This document shows, one piece after another, positions 22,301-33,400 of a stretch of DNA of 64,000 bases. The DNA lies in NCBI GenBank assembly GCA_949126835.1, contig OX421496.1, positions 24,203,844 to 24,267,843 of the forward strand. Direction: 5' to 3'. The position numbers and the translations under genes are program-made. The stretch is from Anisus vortex (Eukaryota > Mollusca > Gastropoda > Planorbidae). The stretch's first letter is position 1. The number at the start of each line of letters is the position of its first letter. The notes under the pieces are model-generated. The model saw nothing but the letters and a program-made list of their open reading frames with translations. It made no database searches and was not told the origin of the DNA.

Positions 22301-25300
22301 GTGCAAAAATTGGCTTCGATTTTTCTACCACTTCCCGTGGTCCGATCGAGCTGAAATTTGGACAGCAGACTTGTGGCGCCTAACAATACATCCTATCAAA
22401 TTTTCAGTTAAAACAACTTAATAATACTACACTTATGACAATATTCATTTCTTAAAAGGAAAGTATAAGAAATATATTGATTTGGCGTTAAAAATGCCTG
22501 TGCAACTTTTTATACTTTTTCGGCGCAAAGCTAGAAAAAAAAATTATGCGCTAAGATTATTTTTAGAACAATTCATATAGAGTAAGGAGATATTTTTGAG
22601 ATTTGCGACACAGATATTTTTCTGTACGTTTCATTGGCAGTAGTCAATCAATTATTTAATTACATGATGGTAAACTTAGTTTGCAAATAAAGGGAGTATA
22701 ATAAAAACTTCGTTTTTATGGTTTTCTTGTTTGTTGTTATCGTATTATTATAATCTTATTTAGAGACTAAAAGTATTTAAATAATGTTTGTGTTTGCTTG
22801 CCAGAGTTTTGATGTAGAGGATTACTATGGTAAGACGTACTCTATTGACTGGATAGTCACAGACTACAGTCAACATTTATCTAAATTATTTTAGTCATTT
22901 AGAATGTAACCATATATAATGGTATACACCAGTCACTCCTCAAAACTCCCAGTTTAGATGGATACAAAAAGAAGTACCTGGGAGTGCGCTCTTTTGAATC
23001 AGTTGCACCTTCTGGGACAAGAGAATCTTTTAAAAAGAACTTAAAGACCTTTCTCTTTAGCTAATACATCTGCCATTGCAAGTCACACCAAGAGCGCACT
23101 GAGCATGCTATTTAGTAGCATGGATAGAAGCGCTATAAGAAGTGCCCATTCTTATCTTATCCTACTGCTTGCTTATTAATGAACATAATATGATTCACAA
23201 CTGTTACTAGATTGATAAGTTTGTTAGAACTGGGTTAAAACTAGGCATATTATTATAGCTAATATAATAACTGAGTCCAAGGCCTCCATCCAATACCATG
23301 GGCATGCAGAGAGTTTGGTGAAAATGGTCATGAACCACACCTACTTTACCCTTATCGTGTAAATACTTTAAGTGCTTATAAGAGGTTCTGATTCACCTTT
23401 GAGGGCAGCCACAATTTAGATCAACTCCATCTGCAAAACTTAAAAAAGAAAACACATACATGTGTGTTAATATATTAAATATTATTGTGCACGGCTAATG
23501 CTAATTATTAGAAACCCTTTTTTTTAAAGAGTGTAGAGTGAGAAGTTTATGGTTCTACTTTGAATAATAAAGTAGCCATTAGTAGAGCCTTATAAATTAT
23601 ATCATACAAAATTAGAAATAAATCAACATAACTTACGGTACAACTATTTCAGTTGCATCAGCAAAATCTTGGCTGTTATTAGCTGCAAACTGAACTATAA
23701 GTGGTTTGTCATCTGGTAAGTGGTAATTCCATAGGTGAAATACAGAAAGAGTTTAACAAATTTTAGTTTTTGACATAGTTATAAAGGTAAAAATCAATGT
23801 ATCAAATTAAAAAAAGATAGCACTTTTATTCACATGTAACAAGTTATAGTTAACAAAAAGAAAGAAATTGTGCAACTTACCAAAACTTGTGGTGAAGTCA
23901 TTATCCCTTGCTTTAGTGCTTTTAATAAAACTGTTTGCCACTATCATGGGGGTAAAGGCCAGATCACAGTCATATTTTCTTACTAATTTTCTAAAGGGTA
24001 ATCTGAAATGGTAATAAGTTTTTTTAATAATTTCATGACAAAGAAACTGATCTTAATGTCTATTCAGCTCTGGTTGGTGGGCCTACCTGAGAACCAGTTG
24101 GGGGAAACTAAAAATGGCTGTGTAATACTGGACACAATTCCATTGTCCATTGCAGTGGAAGATAAAATACATGAACTCTGCTTCACTAGCCCTATGGCTT
24201 GAATTGGTCTGATAGGGAGATTTTATTTTGACTAGCTCTTTTATATGCAAGTGCTAAGTCAAGGAAAACTGATTTTACTTTTACCTTTGTAGTAAATCTG
24301 AATCTTTGTTACAGCTATCACAGTTTATCTTTGTTACAGCTATCAAAGTTTATCTTTGTTACAGCTATCAAAGTTTACTGGAATTACTATCTTAGCTTTT
24401 CTTGACACATCTTTCTTTTCATTTGTTTTTTTTTCTGCTCTTCTTCCCTCTTGAGTCTTTTGTCTTCTTTTTCTTGTTCTCTTTTCCTTTCTTCTTTCTG
24501 TGTGTCCTAGTTCTTCTTGTTTTCTTCCCTCTTTTTCTTTAATTTAATTGTTTAAATTACTTCTTTATCTGCCTTTTTCCTTTTCAAAGCTTTTTGAAAC
24601 TTTTCTCCACTGACCAGATTTGGCATAGTTTGGACATTTTTGGTCTTCTTCTTGCTTTTAGCCTTTCCAACTAAAGCGGGCATCTTGAGAATATCTTCAA
24701 CTGTTAAGCTGGTTTTAACTTTTCTGGCTCTCCTACAACACAAGTTTCAATTAGTGAATTGGTTGCGACCCATTTCATAGTACAAAAAATAGGACTATTA
24801 TTCTTAATTCGTTAATTTTTTTTTTTTTAAATAAACTTAGACATATTACTAATCACTGTATAAAAGGTTAAGGTTATAAAATGGGCGCCATTTCCAAATG
24901 ATGTCCCTTTGAAATGCTTTCAAAATTAGTGTGTTTTGGGACCGGGTTGTCCCGTACTGCGAAATATTGCTGTCTACTTTTTTTATTATTAACTTTTTTT
25001 ATTGTTTGGTATTTGTTTTCTTTTTTTCCTTTGATAGTATTATTGTTAGTTTTATATTATTAATAAGAAGTCAGAAAAGCTTGACAGCAACAATTCATAT
25101 AGGCCTAATGCATATTGTGTAAAATGGCAGCATTCTACATTAAGGGTAGGGACGGCAGTGAAATTGAACTAAATGCCAGAAAATTCAATATTTAAGTTTT
25201 AGCCTAAGTTGTATACTTTAGCTATTCCTGGATCTAAAACATTTAGTTCGGAAATTTTAGTAACATTATTTAAATGTAAAAATTGCATTTGTAATAGGTA

Positions 25301-27028
25301 TACATCAGAAGTTTATTTTATTTTTTTAAAATATATTTACATTTCAGTATTATAAAAAATTAGTTTAATTATATATTAATATACATCAAATTAAAGGTTA
25401 ACATCTTGTCTTTGTTGGGGAAAAATCTTACAACAAACCATTAAGAAATAGATGAGAAAATTGCATTTTTCTATTTTATTCCCAAATTATTTTTTTCCCT
25501 AAAATTGTCAGTTTTTCCGGTTTTTCTCAAAATACTACTTTTTATTCTTCTTTTTGTATTAAAACTTCCTTATTTATAAACCAATCTTTATGAATTTTTT
25601 TTACATACATTTACTACATGTAAATAATCATAGTTACAGGATGAATTTTTGATACGAGTTATAGTTTTCCTTAAATTAAATTTTAATTTTAAAAAATTGC
25701 AATAAAATTATTTTTTTTCATATGTTCTACTAAAAAATTCATATAAATTTTATTTATCAATTTAACCAAATTTCATCCACAAATTTTATAAAGATATAGC
25801 TTGTAAATATTTCTGACAAATTGCAATACATTATTTTGATAAATAATCAAGTTGATACATTTTTTATTGCGTGGTAAATCGTTAATTAAAAAATCCAAAA
25901 TGGCCACCATTCCCATCACAACCATCAGAAATGATTTTTTTAAGGTATGCTTACTCGGACCTGCTTATACTAATTATATACCAAAAATGGTCATGATGCG
26001 TGCATAAATAAAAAAAAGAGCTCTCTACTACTGGCTCCCCTACCCTTAAGGCAATATGTAGGCCTATCAATGATCTATGTATAGATCAGCGGCGCAGTAA
26101 GTTTTTAGACACAATTTTGTGTGCAGTGGCGGTGGAAATTTTTAGATTTCCTTGTCTTCACTTTGCACAACCAATTTATTAAGAAGGCGCAATCCATTGT
26201 TTTTATAGATCAGTTACTCAAACTCCCAGGGCAAAAAAGACCTTTCCAAATCCTTTTAGTTTATAGCAGTGCTATAGTAGTATAGACTATTGCCTATTAG
26301 TTATATTATTTAAAATTTAGGCTAATGTCGGCTAATGTTAATCATGGTCAATGAGTTAATGTTTAAAACCCACTCACTCAGTTACAGTGCACTCACTCAA
26401 CTCACTTAGTCTTAGTTAAATAATGAATAATGATATTCAATACTCAGACACTGAGTGAGACAATAGTATAGCAATAGCAATAGTCAATAAGACTAGCTGA
26501 CTAAGACTACTAATACTAAACCATATTTCATATTGCTCAGCTCAGTCTTAGCTATGACTTATGAGTTATGAGTAGTATCATGACTAAACTTTAGAAGACT
26601 TTTGGCCGCCCTACTTTACACTTCAGTTAGGCTTTAGCAGTTTAGCCGCGCCTTATTATTATATTATATAATATATAAATGAAATGTTACTTAACTGTAG
26701 TATTAGTGTTACTAAAGCCCATTATCACATCAGTAAATTTGGTAAGCTTAGGCTTAGGGCTTAGGTTTGCTTAGGGCTTAGTTAGGGCTTAGGCCAGTTA
26801 GGGCTAGGCCAGCCTAGGGCCTAGGGCAGGGTCTTCTACTAATACTATTTAACTGTAATACTAATAAACTTCTGTCTAAGTCTATGGCTTAGTCGCTTAG
26901 AAATTGACTCACTTTGAATAGCGAACCATTGGAGCACATACTTTTACGTATTCTTTTTCTCTGAAAAGCTCACTTGGTGTTAAATAAGGAAATGAAAAAT
27001 CGTCTGACAAAGATGTCATACTTATCAT
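19305..27028 (-). CDS. DUS4L: DUS4L: tRNA-dihydrouridine(20a/20b) synthase
   Basis: Minus-strand exons in order: 27028-26913, 24002-23881, 23712-23637, 23438-23397, 21932-21792, 21678-21470, 21250-21165, 19469-19305. Phases fit throughout; 957 nt, 318 aa, against about 317 aa in human. The enzyme reduces uridine in the tRNA D-loop using FMN and NAD(P)H. Seen here: FMN-site CAPMVRYSK (about 30-38), TPMIVANSF, VQFAANN, DLNCGCPQRW (about 110-120), catalytic Cys129 in EGYGACLL, SMKIRIH, VHGRT, VLANGDIRS and GVMSARGILANPAM. The C-terminal helical part ends ASTSAVLDFLKDNLGIS. Exon 4 uses the less typical acceptor TTTTTTAAG|TTTTGCAGATGG; the nearby CAG would break the frame. The start is the first ATG, nine bases before a second one. 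Converges with ASZ1. Confidence 0.93.
20003..20257. mobile_element. palindromic MITE
   Basis: About 255 bp with inverted ends of roughly 33 bp: left ACATGTCGTCATTGCCAGGC…AACCGGCCAAGT, right ACTTGGCCGGTTTTGGCCTG…ACAATGT. No coding sequence. It lies in the last DUS4L intron. Confidence 0.75.
20361..20560 (+). mobile_element. diverged SINE-1-like copy
   Basis: GGGACACCATGG… at the head, GGTTCAAATCC as B box, and TTCTGATGGGTAACCCAT in the body place this with SINE-1, but similarity is worn. A G-run (20337-20350) precedes it. The following 20574-20830 has an odd open minus-strand frame with no recognised match. Confidence 0.45.
22244..22745 (+). mobile_element. unclassified interspersed repeat, copy B
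   Basis: Same family as 15110-15865 in the opposite orientation: CTGTCTGTCTGTCTG microsatellite near one end, then TTTTTCTACCACTTCCCGTG, GATCGAGCTGAAATTTGG and CAGCAGACTTGTGG. It ends with AATAAAGGGAGTATAATAAA. In a DUS4L intron, on the strand opposite to the gene. Confidence 0.55.
22940..23165 (+). mobile_element. LINE 3' end fragment
   Basis: A frame with LGVRSFESVAP and KKNLKTFLFS matches the C-terminal end of the reverse-transcriptase protein seen better at 43637-44148. It is followed by the shared 3' tail AGAGCGCACTGAGCATGCT…AGCGCTATAAGAAGTGCC. Truncated and decayed. Confidence 0.7.
24065..24228 (+). mobile_element. diverged SINE-1-like copy
   Basis: Body and tail features of SINE-1 (GGCTGTGTAATACTGG, CTTCACTAGCCCTATGGC, TTGGTCTGATAGGGAGA), with the head largely gone. 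In DUS4L intron 1. Confidence 0.45.
24297..24375 (+). repeat. 25-bp tandem repeat, three copies
   Basis: TCTTTGTTACAGCTATCAAA-type units in DUS4L intron 1. Confidence 0.8.
24552..24733 (-). other. unassigned basic open reading frame inside DUS4L intron 1
   Basis: On the minus strand an acceptor-like TTGTGTTGTAG is followed by about 60 codons ending in TAA at 24552. The peptide is lysine-rich (SLTVEDILKMPALVGKAK, KKKTKNVQTMPNLVSGEKFQ, KALKRKKADKEVI) and looks protein-like rather than random. The acceptor leaves a phase that fits DUS4L exon 1, so splicing exon 1 to it would give a short alternative ending. It could instead be a piece of a retrocopy of another gene. I do not recognise the family. 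The next 110 bp on that strand are purine-rich. Confidence 0.3.
25140..26049. mobile_element. TTAA-flanked TIR element (piggyBac or Kolobok type), non-autonomous
   Basis: TTAA at 25140-25143 and again at 26046-26049 flank a 902-bp AT-rich insert. Its ends are inverted: GGGTAGGGA on the left and TCCCCTACCC on the right. Target choice of TTAA with duplication is typical of piggyBac and Kolobok superfamilies. No transposase is seen. It is in DUS4L intron 1. Confidence 0.65.
26050..26906. other. DUS4L intron 1, repetitive low-complexity part
   Basis: Contains imperfect short motifs rich in ACTCA and TTAG, including TAGGGCTTAGG-type runs at 26737-26830. No gene or element recognised. Confidence 0.5.
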
Positions 27029-28288
27029 ACTAACGCTTAGTCGTATATGTCTGTATCTAAATAAATGTAGATTTTAAATGTTTATTATGTATTGAATTAG
27101 CCTATGTGCCGATCCAGTGCGAACAAAAAGCCCAGATCTGGGGGTAAACATAACTGAACTATATAATAATATGCACTGAGCTATATAATATACACCAATG
27201 TTCCAGTAATACAAATAATATATTTTATCTAGTCACTAGTGTCTGTTTATTTTGTTTTCTCATACATTCTTTAACCTAATGCAGTGTAAGTGCAGCTAAA
27301 TGTCGTCCTAAAGATTATATACAAAATTTGACGCAGCTGTTCGTTTTTTTTTTAAATTTCGTGGTAACTTTGACATAATAAGTTTTAAATAAGGATGATT
27401 ATACGGATAGTGATAGTGACATAGTCACATAGTGCCTTGCCAAGGCCCAAGGCTTGCCTTACTGACTCGTTGAGAGTAGAGTCATTGAAAAAATGATTGC
27501 GCGTGACAGATACGAATTCACCGAGAAATAGGCCTACTCAGTCTTAAAATACTTACCGTTACGGCCGTTAATTTTATTTTAACTTTTACAATTTGAACTT
27601 ATTTAACTAGCATTATATATCATTATTCATTATGAATCATTGAATGCTACTTATAATTTGTTAGGCTAATACTTGTGAATTTAGGATTTTAGGTTTTGAA
27701 ATAAAACTAAATCATTTTTATCATTAGGCATGATTAGGCAGGCCTAAATAACTAAACTGTCACTAAACTAAAGGCTGCGGCTATTTGGACCCGGGTCCCT
27801 TTAGCATGAAATGGCTATTCGGACTCAGCTTCAGTCGGAATTCATTCAAACTCATTAAAAAAAACATTAAAAAAAGAGGGGGGAAAGCACAAAATATATT
27901 TGTCTTAACATATTTATAAGAAATAGCACAAAAAACACCAAATCTATCCCTATCCTTTATAACATTTATAACCTAATTGATACTAACTATTACCAAAAAT
28001 ACTACAAAGCCATCCCTAACCTATATAAACTAACCGATACTAACTATTTATTACTAAGTCTATCGGGTCCGAATTGAATAGCCACTTCGACGGTCTTTGA
28101 TAACTAAATAAAAGGCTTCTAAGTTTAGGCTGCCAAACGCAACTTTAGGGCTTGGCTAGGCTAGTGCTAATCATGATGCTGATGACTAGCCTAGTCTTGT
28201 CTAAGTTTGTCTAAGACATCTAAGAAACATATTTATTTATATGAAATGAATATATAATAATACCCTATCATTATATAACTATCATTAA
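27029..28288. other. intergenic DNA upstream of DUS4L
   Basis: Region between the divergent DUS4L and Tudor genes. It must hold at least the DUS4L promoter, but I could not place a TATA box or initiator with confidence. Composition is AT-rich; nothing coding seen. Confidence 0.5.
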
Positions 28289-28292
28289 ATAA

Positions 28293-28505
28293 GGGGCACA
28301 GTGTTCGGATGGTATACCGAAGGTTCAGGGTTCAAAACCTGGAGAAGGTTAGGATTTGTTCCCAAGACTGGCGGGTGTTCCTGAGTCTACCCAGCTATGA
28401 TGGTTAGGCTACTTGACATTAGTTAGAGTAAAATATAGGCCACTGGGCATTGTGATGGCCACTCAATCCCCTAGTATGCAGAAACTGGTGATAAATTTTG
28501 TCCTA
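28293..28505 (+). mobile_element. SINE-1 copy
   Basis: Head GGGGCACAGTGTTCGGATGG, B box GGGTTCAAAACCTGG, body TTCCTGAGTCTACCCAGCT and GGCCACTCAATCCCCTAG. The tail after CAGAAACTGGTGA is lost. Confidence 0.75.
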
Positions 28506-28688
28506 TAAGTACTATACTTGCTTACTATTATTTAATATGATAGGCTATGGCATATAAATATGGGAAAGTGAGGCCTATGCTATGTACACATGTAAAATAC
28601 TTAGATGTAGGAAGCTCCTATAGTCTTAGACAATAGATTATACAATTTTAATAGTAAGGTCTGCACCTAGCTTAAACTGCCTAAAGAC

Positions 28689-29116
28689 CAGGGCTGTGGA
28701 GTCGGTACATAAATGTTCCAACTCTAGACTCCGACTTCTCAGTTTTTTGTACTTCCAACTCCAACTCCCCGACTTCTCTGTACAACACTATGAAAAATAC
28801 AAGTACTGCCGCTCCTAATTGTGCGTAGCATGCCATATAGTGAAGCACATGAAAAGCATGCTCCTTCACTGTCACTTAACATGTTCATATTGCGGTTACG
28901 TGAGGCACTGCATGCATTAGTAGTTATTCTTACAGTAGAGAAGTCATTAATTATAACTTTTTGTGAATTGGGACATTTAAACTTGCTTTTTAAAAAATTC
29001 CAATCTAAATTTAGTAGGAGTCGCAGTTTGTGCATTGTTTGCTGACTCCAACTCCAGGTACCCCAAATTTCCTCTGACTCCTTGACTCCGACTCCAACTC
29101 CGACTCCACAGCCCTG
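28689..29116. mobile_element. hAT MITE with perfect 8-bp target-site duplication
   Basis: Ends CAGGGCTGTGGAGTCGG and CCGACTCCACAGCCCTG are inverted copies. The flanking octamer CTAAAGAC is identical on both sides (28681-28688 and 29117-29124). Subterminal ACTCCAACTCC-type repeats follow both ends. The interior has no transposase; short open frames on both strands are by-products. A young insertion. Confidence 0.9.
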
Positions 29117-29739
29117 CTAAAGACAAAGAGTCTTAACAGAATATACCTACCTACTTGTAATGGTAAAAGTAGTTAGGGTAATCATTAAGCCTATATAGGC
29201 TAGATTATTATGACAATCAAAATGCAACAGTTGCTGCTAGTGTTTTAGGCCTGCCGTTGTTGTTGTAGGCCTTTAATTTTAAATAATAGATGATGGTATA
29301 TCCTAGGTATACTATGTGATTGTAATTGGTATGAAAAACTAAGATTAAATAAAAAATATAATGATACACATAGACCTAAATCTTAGATACATACAATATT
29401 ACTACAAGGAATTGGTTAAAAAAAAGCTAACTCTAAAGAGTTTTTGAATAAGCCTATCTATACAATGTATCACAGTATTTAATACTATTAAGTTATAAAT
29501 TATCTGATGTATAATAAAAAATTTAGTAGGCCAAATGTAGGCAAAAATACCCTGTTTAAGTTTAGTTTAACAAGAGGCAGGGCTTCTATCATAAGACTTT
29601 TGGTAAACTAAATTATTTACAACATGTTTATATTATTATTATGCATACTTTAATTGTAAATCATTCAAACTGTTAAACAATTTACAGCATGCCTGTATTA
29701 GAAAATAACTGAGCTATATAATAGCCTCGTGTGAGGCTA

Positions 29740-29970
29740 GTGTCCCCTGGCGAGCGTTCATTTTCCTACGCAGGAAATCACCTCCCACTACAGCTTTGCC
29801 AGAGCCCTAGCTATGACACCTTCAGGAGCCGGCTGAAGACTCACTTATTTCGCCAGCAGAATTAGCGTATTATTACATATTTCGTTGTCTGTCTGTATTC
29901 TGTAACTGTCGTCAGCGCATAGAACTGTCCCCAACGGGATGTGCGCTATATAAGCACCGTTATTATTTAT
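29740..29970 (+). mobile_element. LINE 3' end fragment (same family as 62205-62735)
   Basis: CACCTCCCACTACAGCTTTG, TTCAGGAGCCGGCTGAAGAC and the tail GCGCTATATAAGCACCGTTA…TTATTTATTTA match the fragment at 62205-62735, with an internal deletion of several bases in the coding part. Confidence 0.8.
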
Positions 29971-30137
29971 TTATTTAAAGATATATACAATCAACATCTG
30001 AGCATGGTATCTTTGGGCTTTTTAGGCTAACACATTTGCAAAACAAAAGCAAAGCAATTTCTCTCATTGACACAAAACTATATCATTGGAGAAGTATGCA
30101 CTAGTAAAATAATATTTTGGTTCATATAGCTAATGAG

Positions 30138-30220
30138 GTTTGTGGCCACAGAAATTGGTGAATGCTGTTTCACAGGACCTATGAAACAATCTGGTCCGAC
30201 GGGTACTTTACTTACATCTT
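30138..30220 (+). mobile_element. SINE-1 3' fragment
   Basis: GTGGCCACAGAAATTGGTGA, then GCTGTTTCACAGG and TCTGGTCCGACGGGTACTTT. Head missing. Confidence 0.6.
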
Positions 30221-30414
30221 TGTGACTACACATGTCATATGTATATTATTACTATCTTCTTGCTCAAGTGCACAATAATGGTAATACTATCAACTTCATG
30301 ATCATCTTTTTAATGTCCAACTGATAAAATCCCTCTTTTTTTTTCTTTCAAATAAGTATTTTTAAGCATAGCTATTTCCTAACTATGTTGTATATGAATA
30401 TGTATTGCAGAAAC

Positions 30415-33400
30415 ATGAACCGAGATAGAAGACAGCTGAAGCAGCTTCAAAGCACAATCCGAATGAAACAGGATGTACTAGTCAAGCAAAAAGTGGATCT
30501 TTATGAACTACTGGATGAAGTGGTTGATGAGGTAGTAGAGTAAACATTGAAGTTTAATTTTGTTTTCCACTGCAAAGTATTATAAATATGTATAAATGTG
30601 TAAACATCTGAATTTGTTTAACAAAGATTGATGCTTACTTCAAACTCTCCTGCAAATTTCAACACATCATTTTCAGACTAAGGACTGGTCATAACAGGCT
30701 GAAGCAACACATGTTCTGCAAACTACGAATCGGAGCAAGCAAAATTGCTCCCGAAAATGCGGAACATGTCCTTCAGACCTGCCCTCTGTACCTTCCTACC
30801 CGGTCAGCCTTTTGGCCCCAGGAGGCTACCTTCAATGACAAACTGTATAGTGGACTAGAGCAACTGACAGCCATGGCGTTATTCAAACTATCGAACTTGT
30901 CTGAATCCTCCCAATCATAACTTTTGAGAAAGAAGAAGAAGCTTAACAACCTATGCCTTTTGCAACAGTAACATAAATGTTGAAAATAATCTTTAATAGA
31001 GCACATCTCTCCATACTATTGTGTTTGGCATGCTCAGTGCGCTCTAGTTACACAATTCAGCTGCATATGTAGGGGGAGTAAAGTATAAAAAACACAAGTG
31101 AAAGAGAAAAGGTCTTTAAACTTTTTTCAAATGTTATTCTCAGCATTAGCCTAGAAACTTAAGATTGATGAAAATTGCATGAATTGCATTTATAGTCTAA
31201 GCTTTAAACTCAAAAAAGGTAATTTTCTTTCCCTATTTAGATAGCCAAAAAAATTGAAGGACTTATTCCTATATCCAGTAAACATGCTGATAACTTAGAC
31301 AAAGCCAAAGATCTCATACATCATTTAGACCAGGCCTCAGAGCTCTTCACTCAAATATTCCTCATGACTGATTCTTATTTGGGTCAGATGCCAGAAGACA
31401 GTAAGTTCATTGCCAGGCAAAATATATTTAACATTGTTTTGTATCTTGTCATGTATTTGCTATACAAATATTTTGCTTTTACGAGGTTATATATGTCATA
31501 TTTCTAAAAGCTATATTCTTTTAACCTTTAGGCCTTTCCCTCAATATTGCACTGATAACATATTGATAGAATATCAAAGACATTTTTGTGGTTTATTTAT
31601 AATGAATACAACTATTTCAGAGTAAGAACCTTGCATAGGATATGAGACTGTTTAAAAAAGAAAATATAACTATTAAGTCTTTAGCTCTGTTATTGTTGTA
31701 CTTCTCTCTGATTGGTTAAGCAAAAATACATCTGTTGCCAACTTTGTTTGTCTTCGGATTCATTTTAATGCATTTTCTGACTATGCTTAAAGCTAGGCTA
31801 GCATGGCTAGGAGATCATTGGAAATCTTAAACTACATGGTTATATGAATTATATTTAGACCCCACCCATTCATTGCTTTGTATAAGGGTTATTAATTGTT
31901 GCCTAAAAACAGCTTTATGAAAATGTATTGTATTCTAAAGCATATGGGGCTGAATTTCAAAGGGATTAGAACTGTTAAAATACCTCTTAGGATTTTTTAA
32001 CCTTATATCCTGAAGTGTTTTTAAATAAGTGATTTTAGTGATCATGTCACATAAGTGTGAATATTCTCTTGTAAGAAATCCCACATCTATTTGCTAGTTT
32101 TTTAAATTAAATGTTTTTTTTCTAGTCAATGGGTCCCAGCCAGATGAAATATATTCTAGTATAGATCTCACTACCATTAAGTAAAGTAAAGTACCGCTGG
32201 ACCAAATTGATCATAGGGCCGGTGAGTCAGCGTTCACCAGTTTCTGTGGCCGCGGTATACAAGGGGATGTGTGGCCAGCACAATGCCCAGCGGCCCTTAC
32301 TTTACCCCAACTAATGTCCGGTACCTCTCAGAGTTGGGCAGATTTAGGGACACCCTTGAGCCCTGGGAAAAAATTCTAGCATTCACCTAGGACCTTCGTT
32401 ACTCAGCCTAAGGTGTTGCCGCTCGGCCACCGTGCCCCCAACACTAACATTAGGTACCATTTAAACATTTAATTTTTTTAGTTATTGATACTGTGTATAA
32501 AAGTTATTATAAAACCTAATGTCTTATTTTTTATTACTTCATCACCTTAGGGATTCAATGATAATTTCTCATTTATGATTACCCATAATTTTTTTGCATT
32601 ATAGTTTTGAATGTAATGTTTTCCATGAATAAACAAAGCTGGTAGCTATTTTCTTTGTTCTCTGAGCACACTCCTCTCTTAACTTTAACCTAAAACATAC
32701 CAAACACTTTATTCTCTACATAGATATTTAATTTACTTACAGGCATTAAAGGCAAACAAACGGAAACAAAGTCAAGTCCCACAAAATTGAGTGAAACTGT
32801 TGAAGAAAAACCAAAAAGTATTTCACCTCAACTCCAGGTGAACACTACAAGTGAGTTCATGTATACATTTCTATTTATAAGTATTATAATTTGATGTATA
32901 CTGTCTCGATTTTGGACTCAATCTTGACTTGTTAGCACATGTAAATAGATAGTTAGTAGTGTAGGAGCAAGACCGTAGATTAGCTTAAGTTTAAGAATAG
33001 GAAGGAGGAGAGTAGTCTGGCGTCAGTATCTCTCCCTCTCTTACGTAATTGCAACCCTCCAACCACTCTCTATCACTTTCCTTAACCTTCACTTCTATTA
33101 TATTAATTCCCCGACTCAGAGTTTACTAATTAATACGGCCGAAATTGGTACTTAATCTGGGTTGAATGAGTGTGAATGTGTTAGTTATATGGAAGTTACA
33201 ATGTATATATTTTATCATGTGTTATATTAATGTATTTATATCATGTCTAATGTATTAATTCATGTTGTTAAATTAATATGTTGTATGTAGGCATTACGCC
33301 AGTCGACCCAAATACTCGACCTCTCGTTTCAAACCCCACCCGCGCCCTCCTCGTTAACCCCCACCCTCGCCCTCCCCGTTAACCCCCACCCCCCCTTTCT

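Noticed and set aside
26737..26830. Interstitial telomeric repeat (TTAGGG-like)
   Set aside because: Motifs are irregular (TTAGGGCTTAGG, TAGGCC) without a sustained hexamer run.
28681..29045. Several open frames of 60-100 codons
   Set aside because: They lie entirely in a non-autonomous hAT MITE and have no recognisable protein features.
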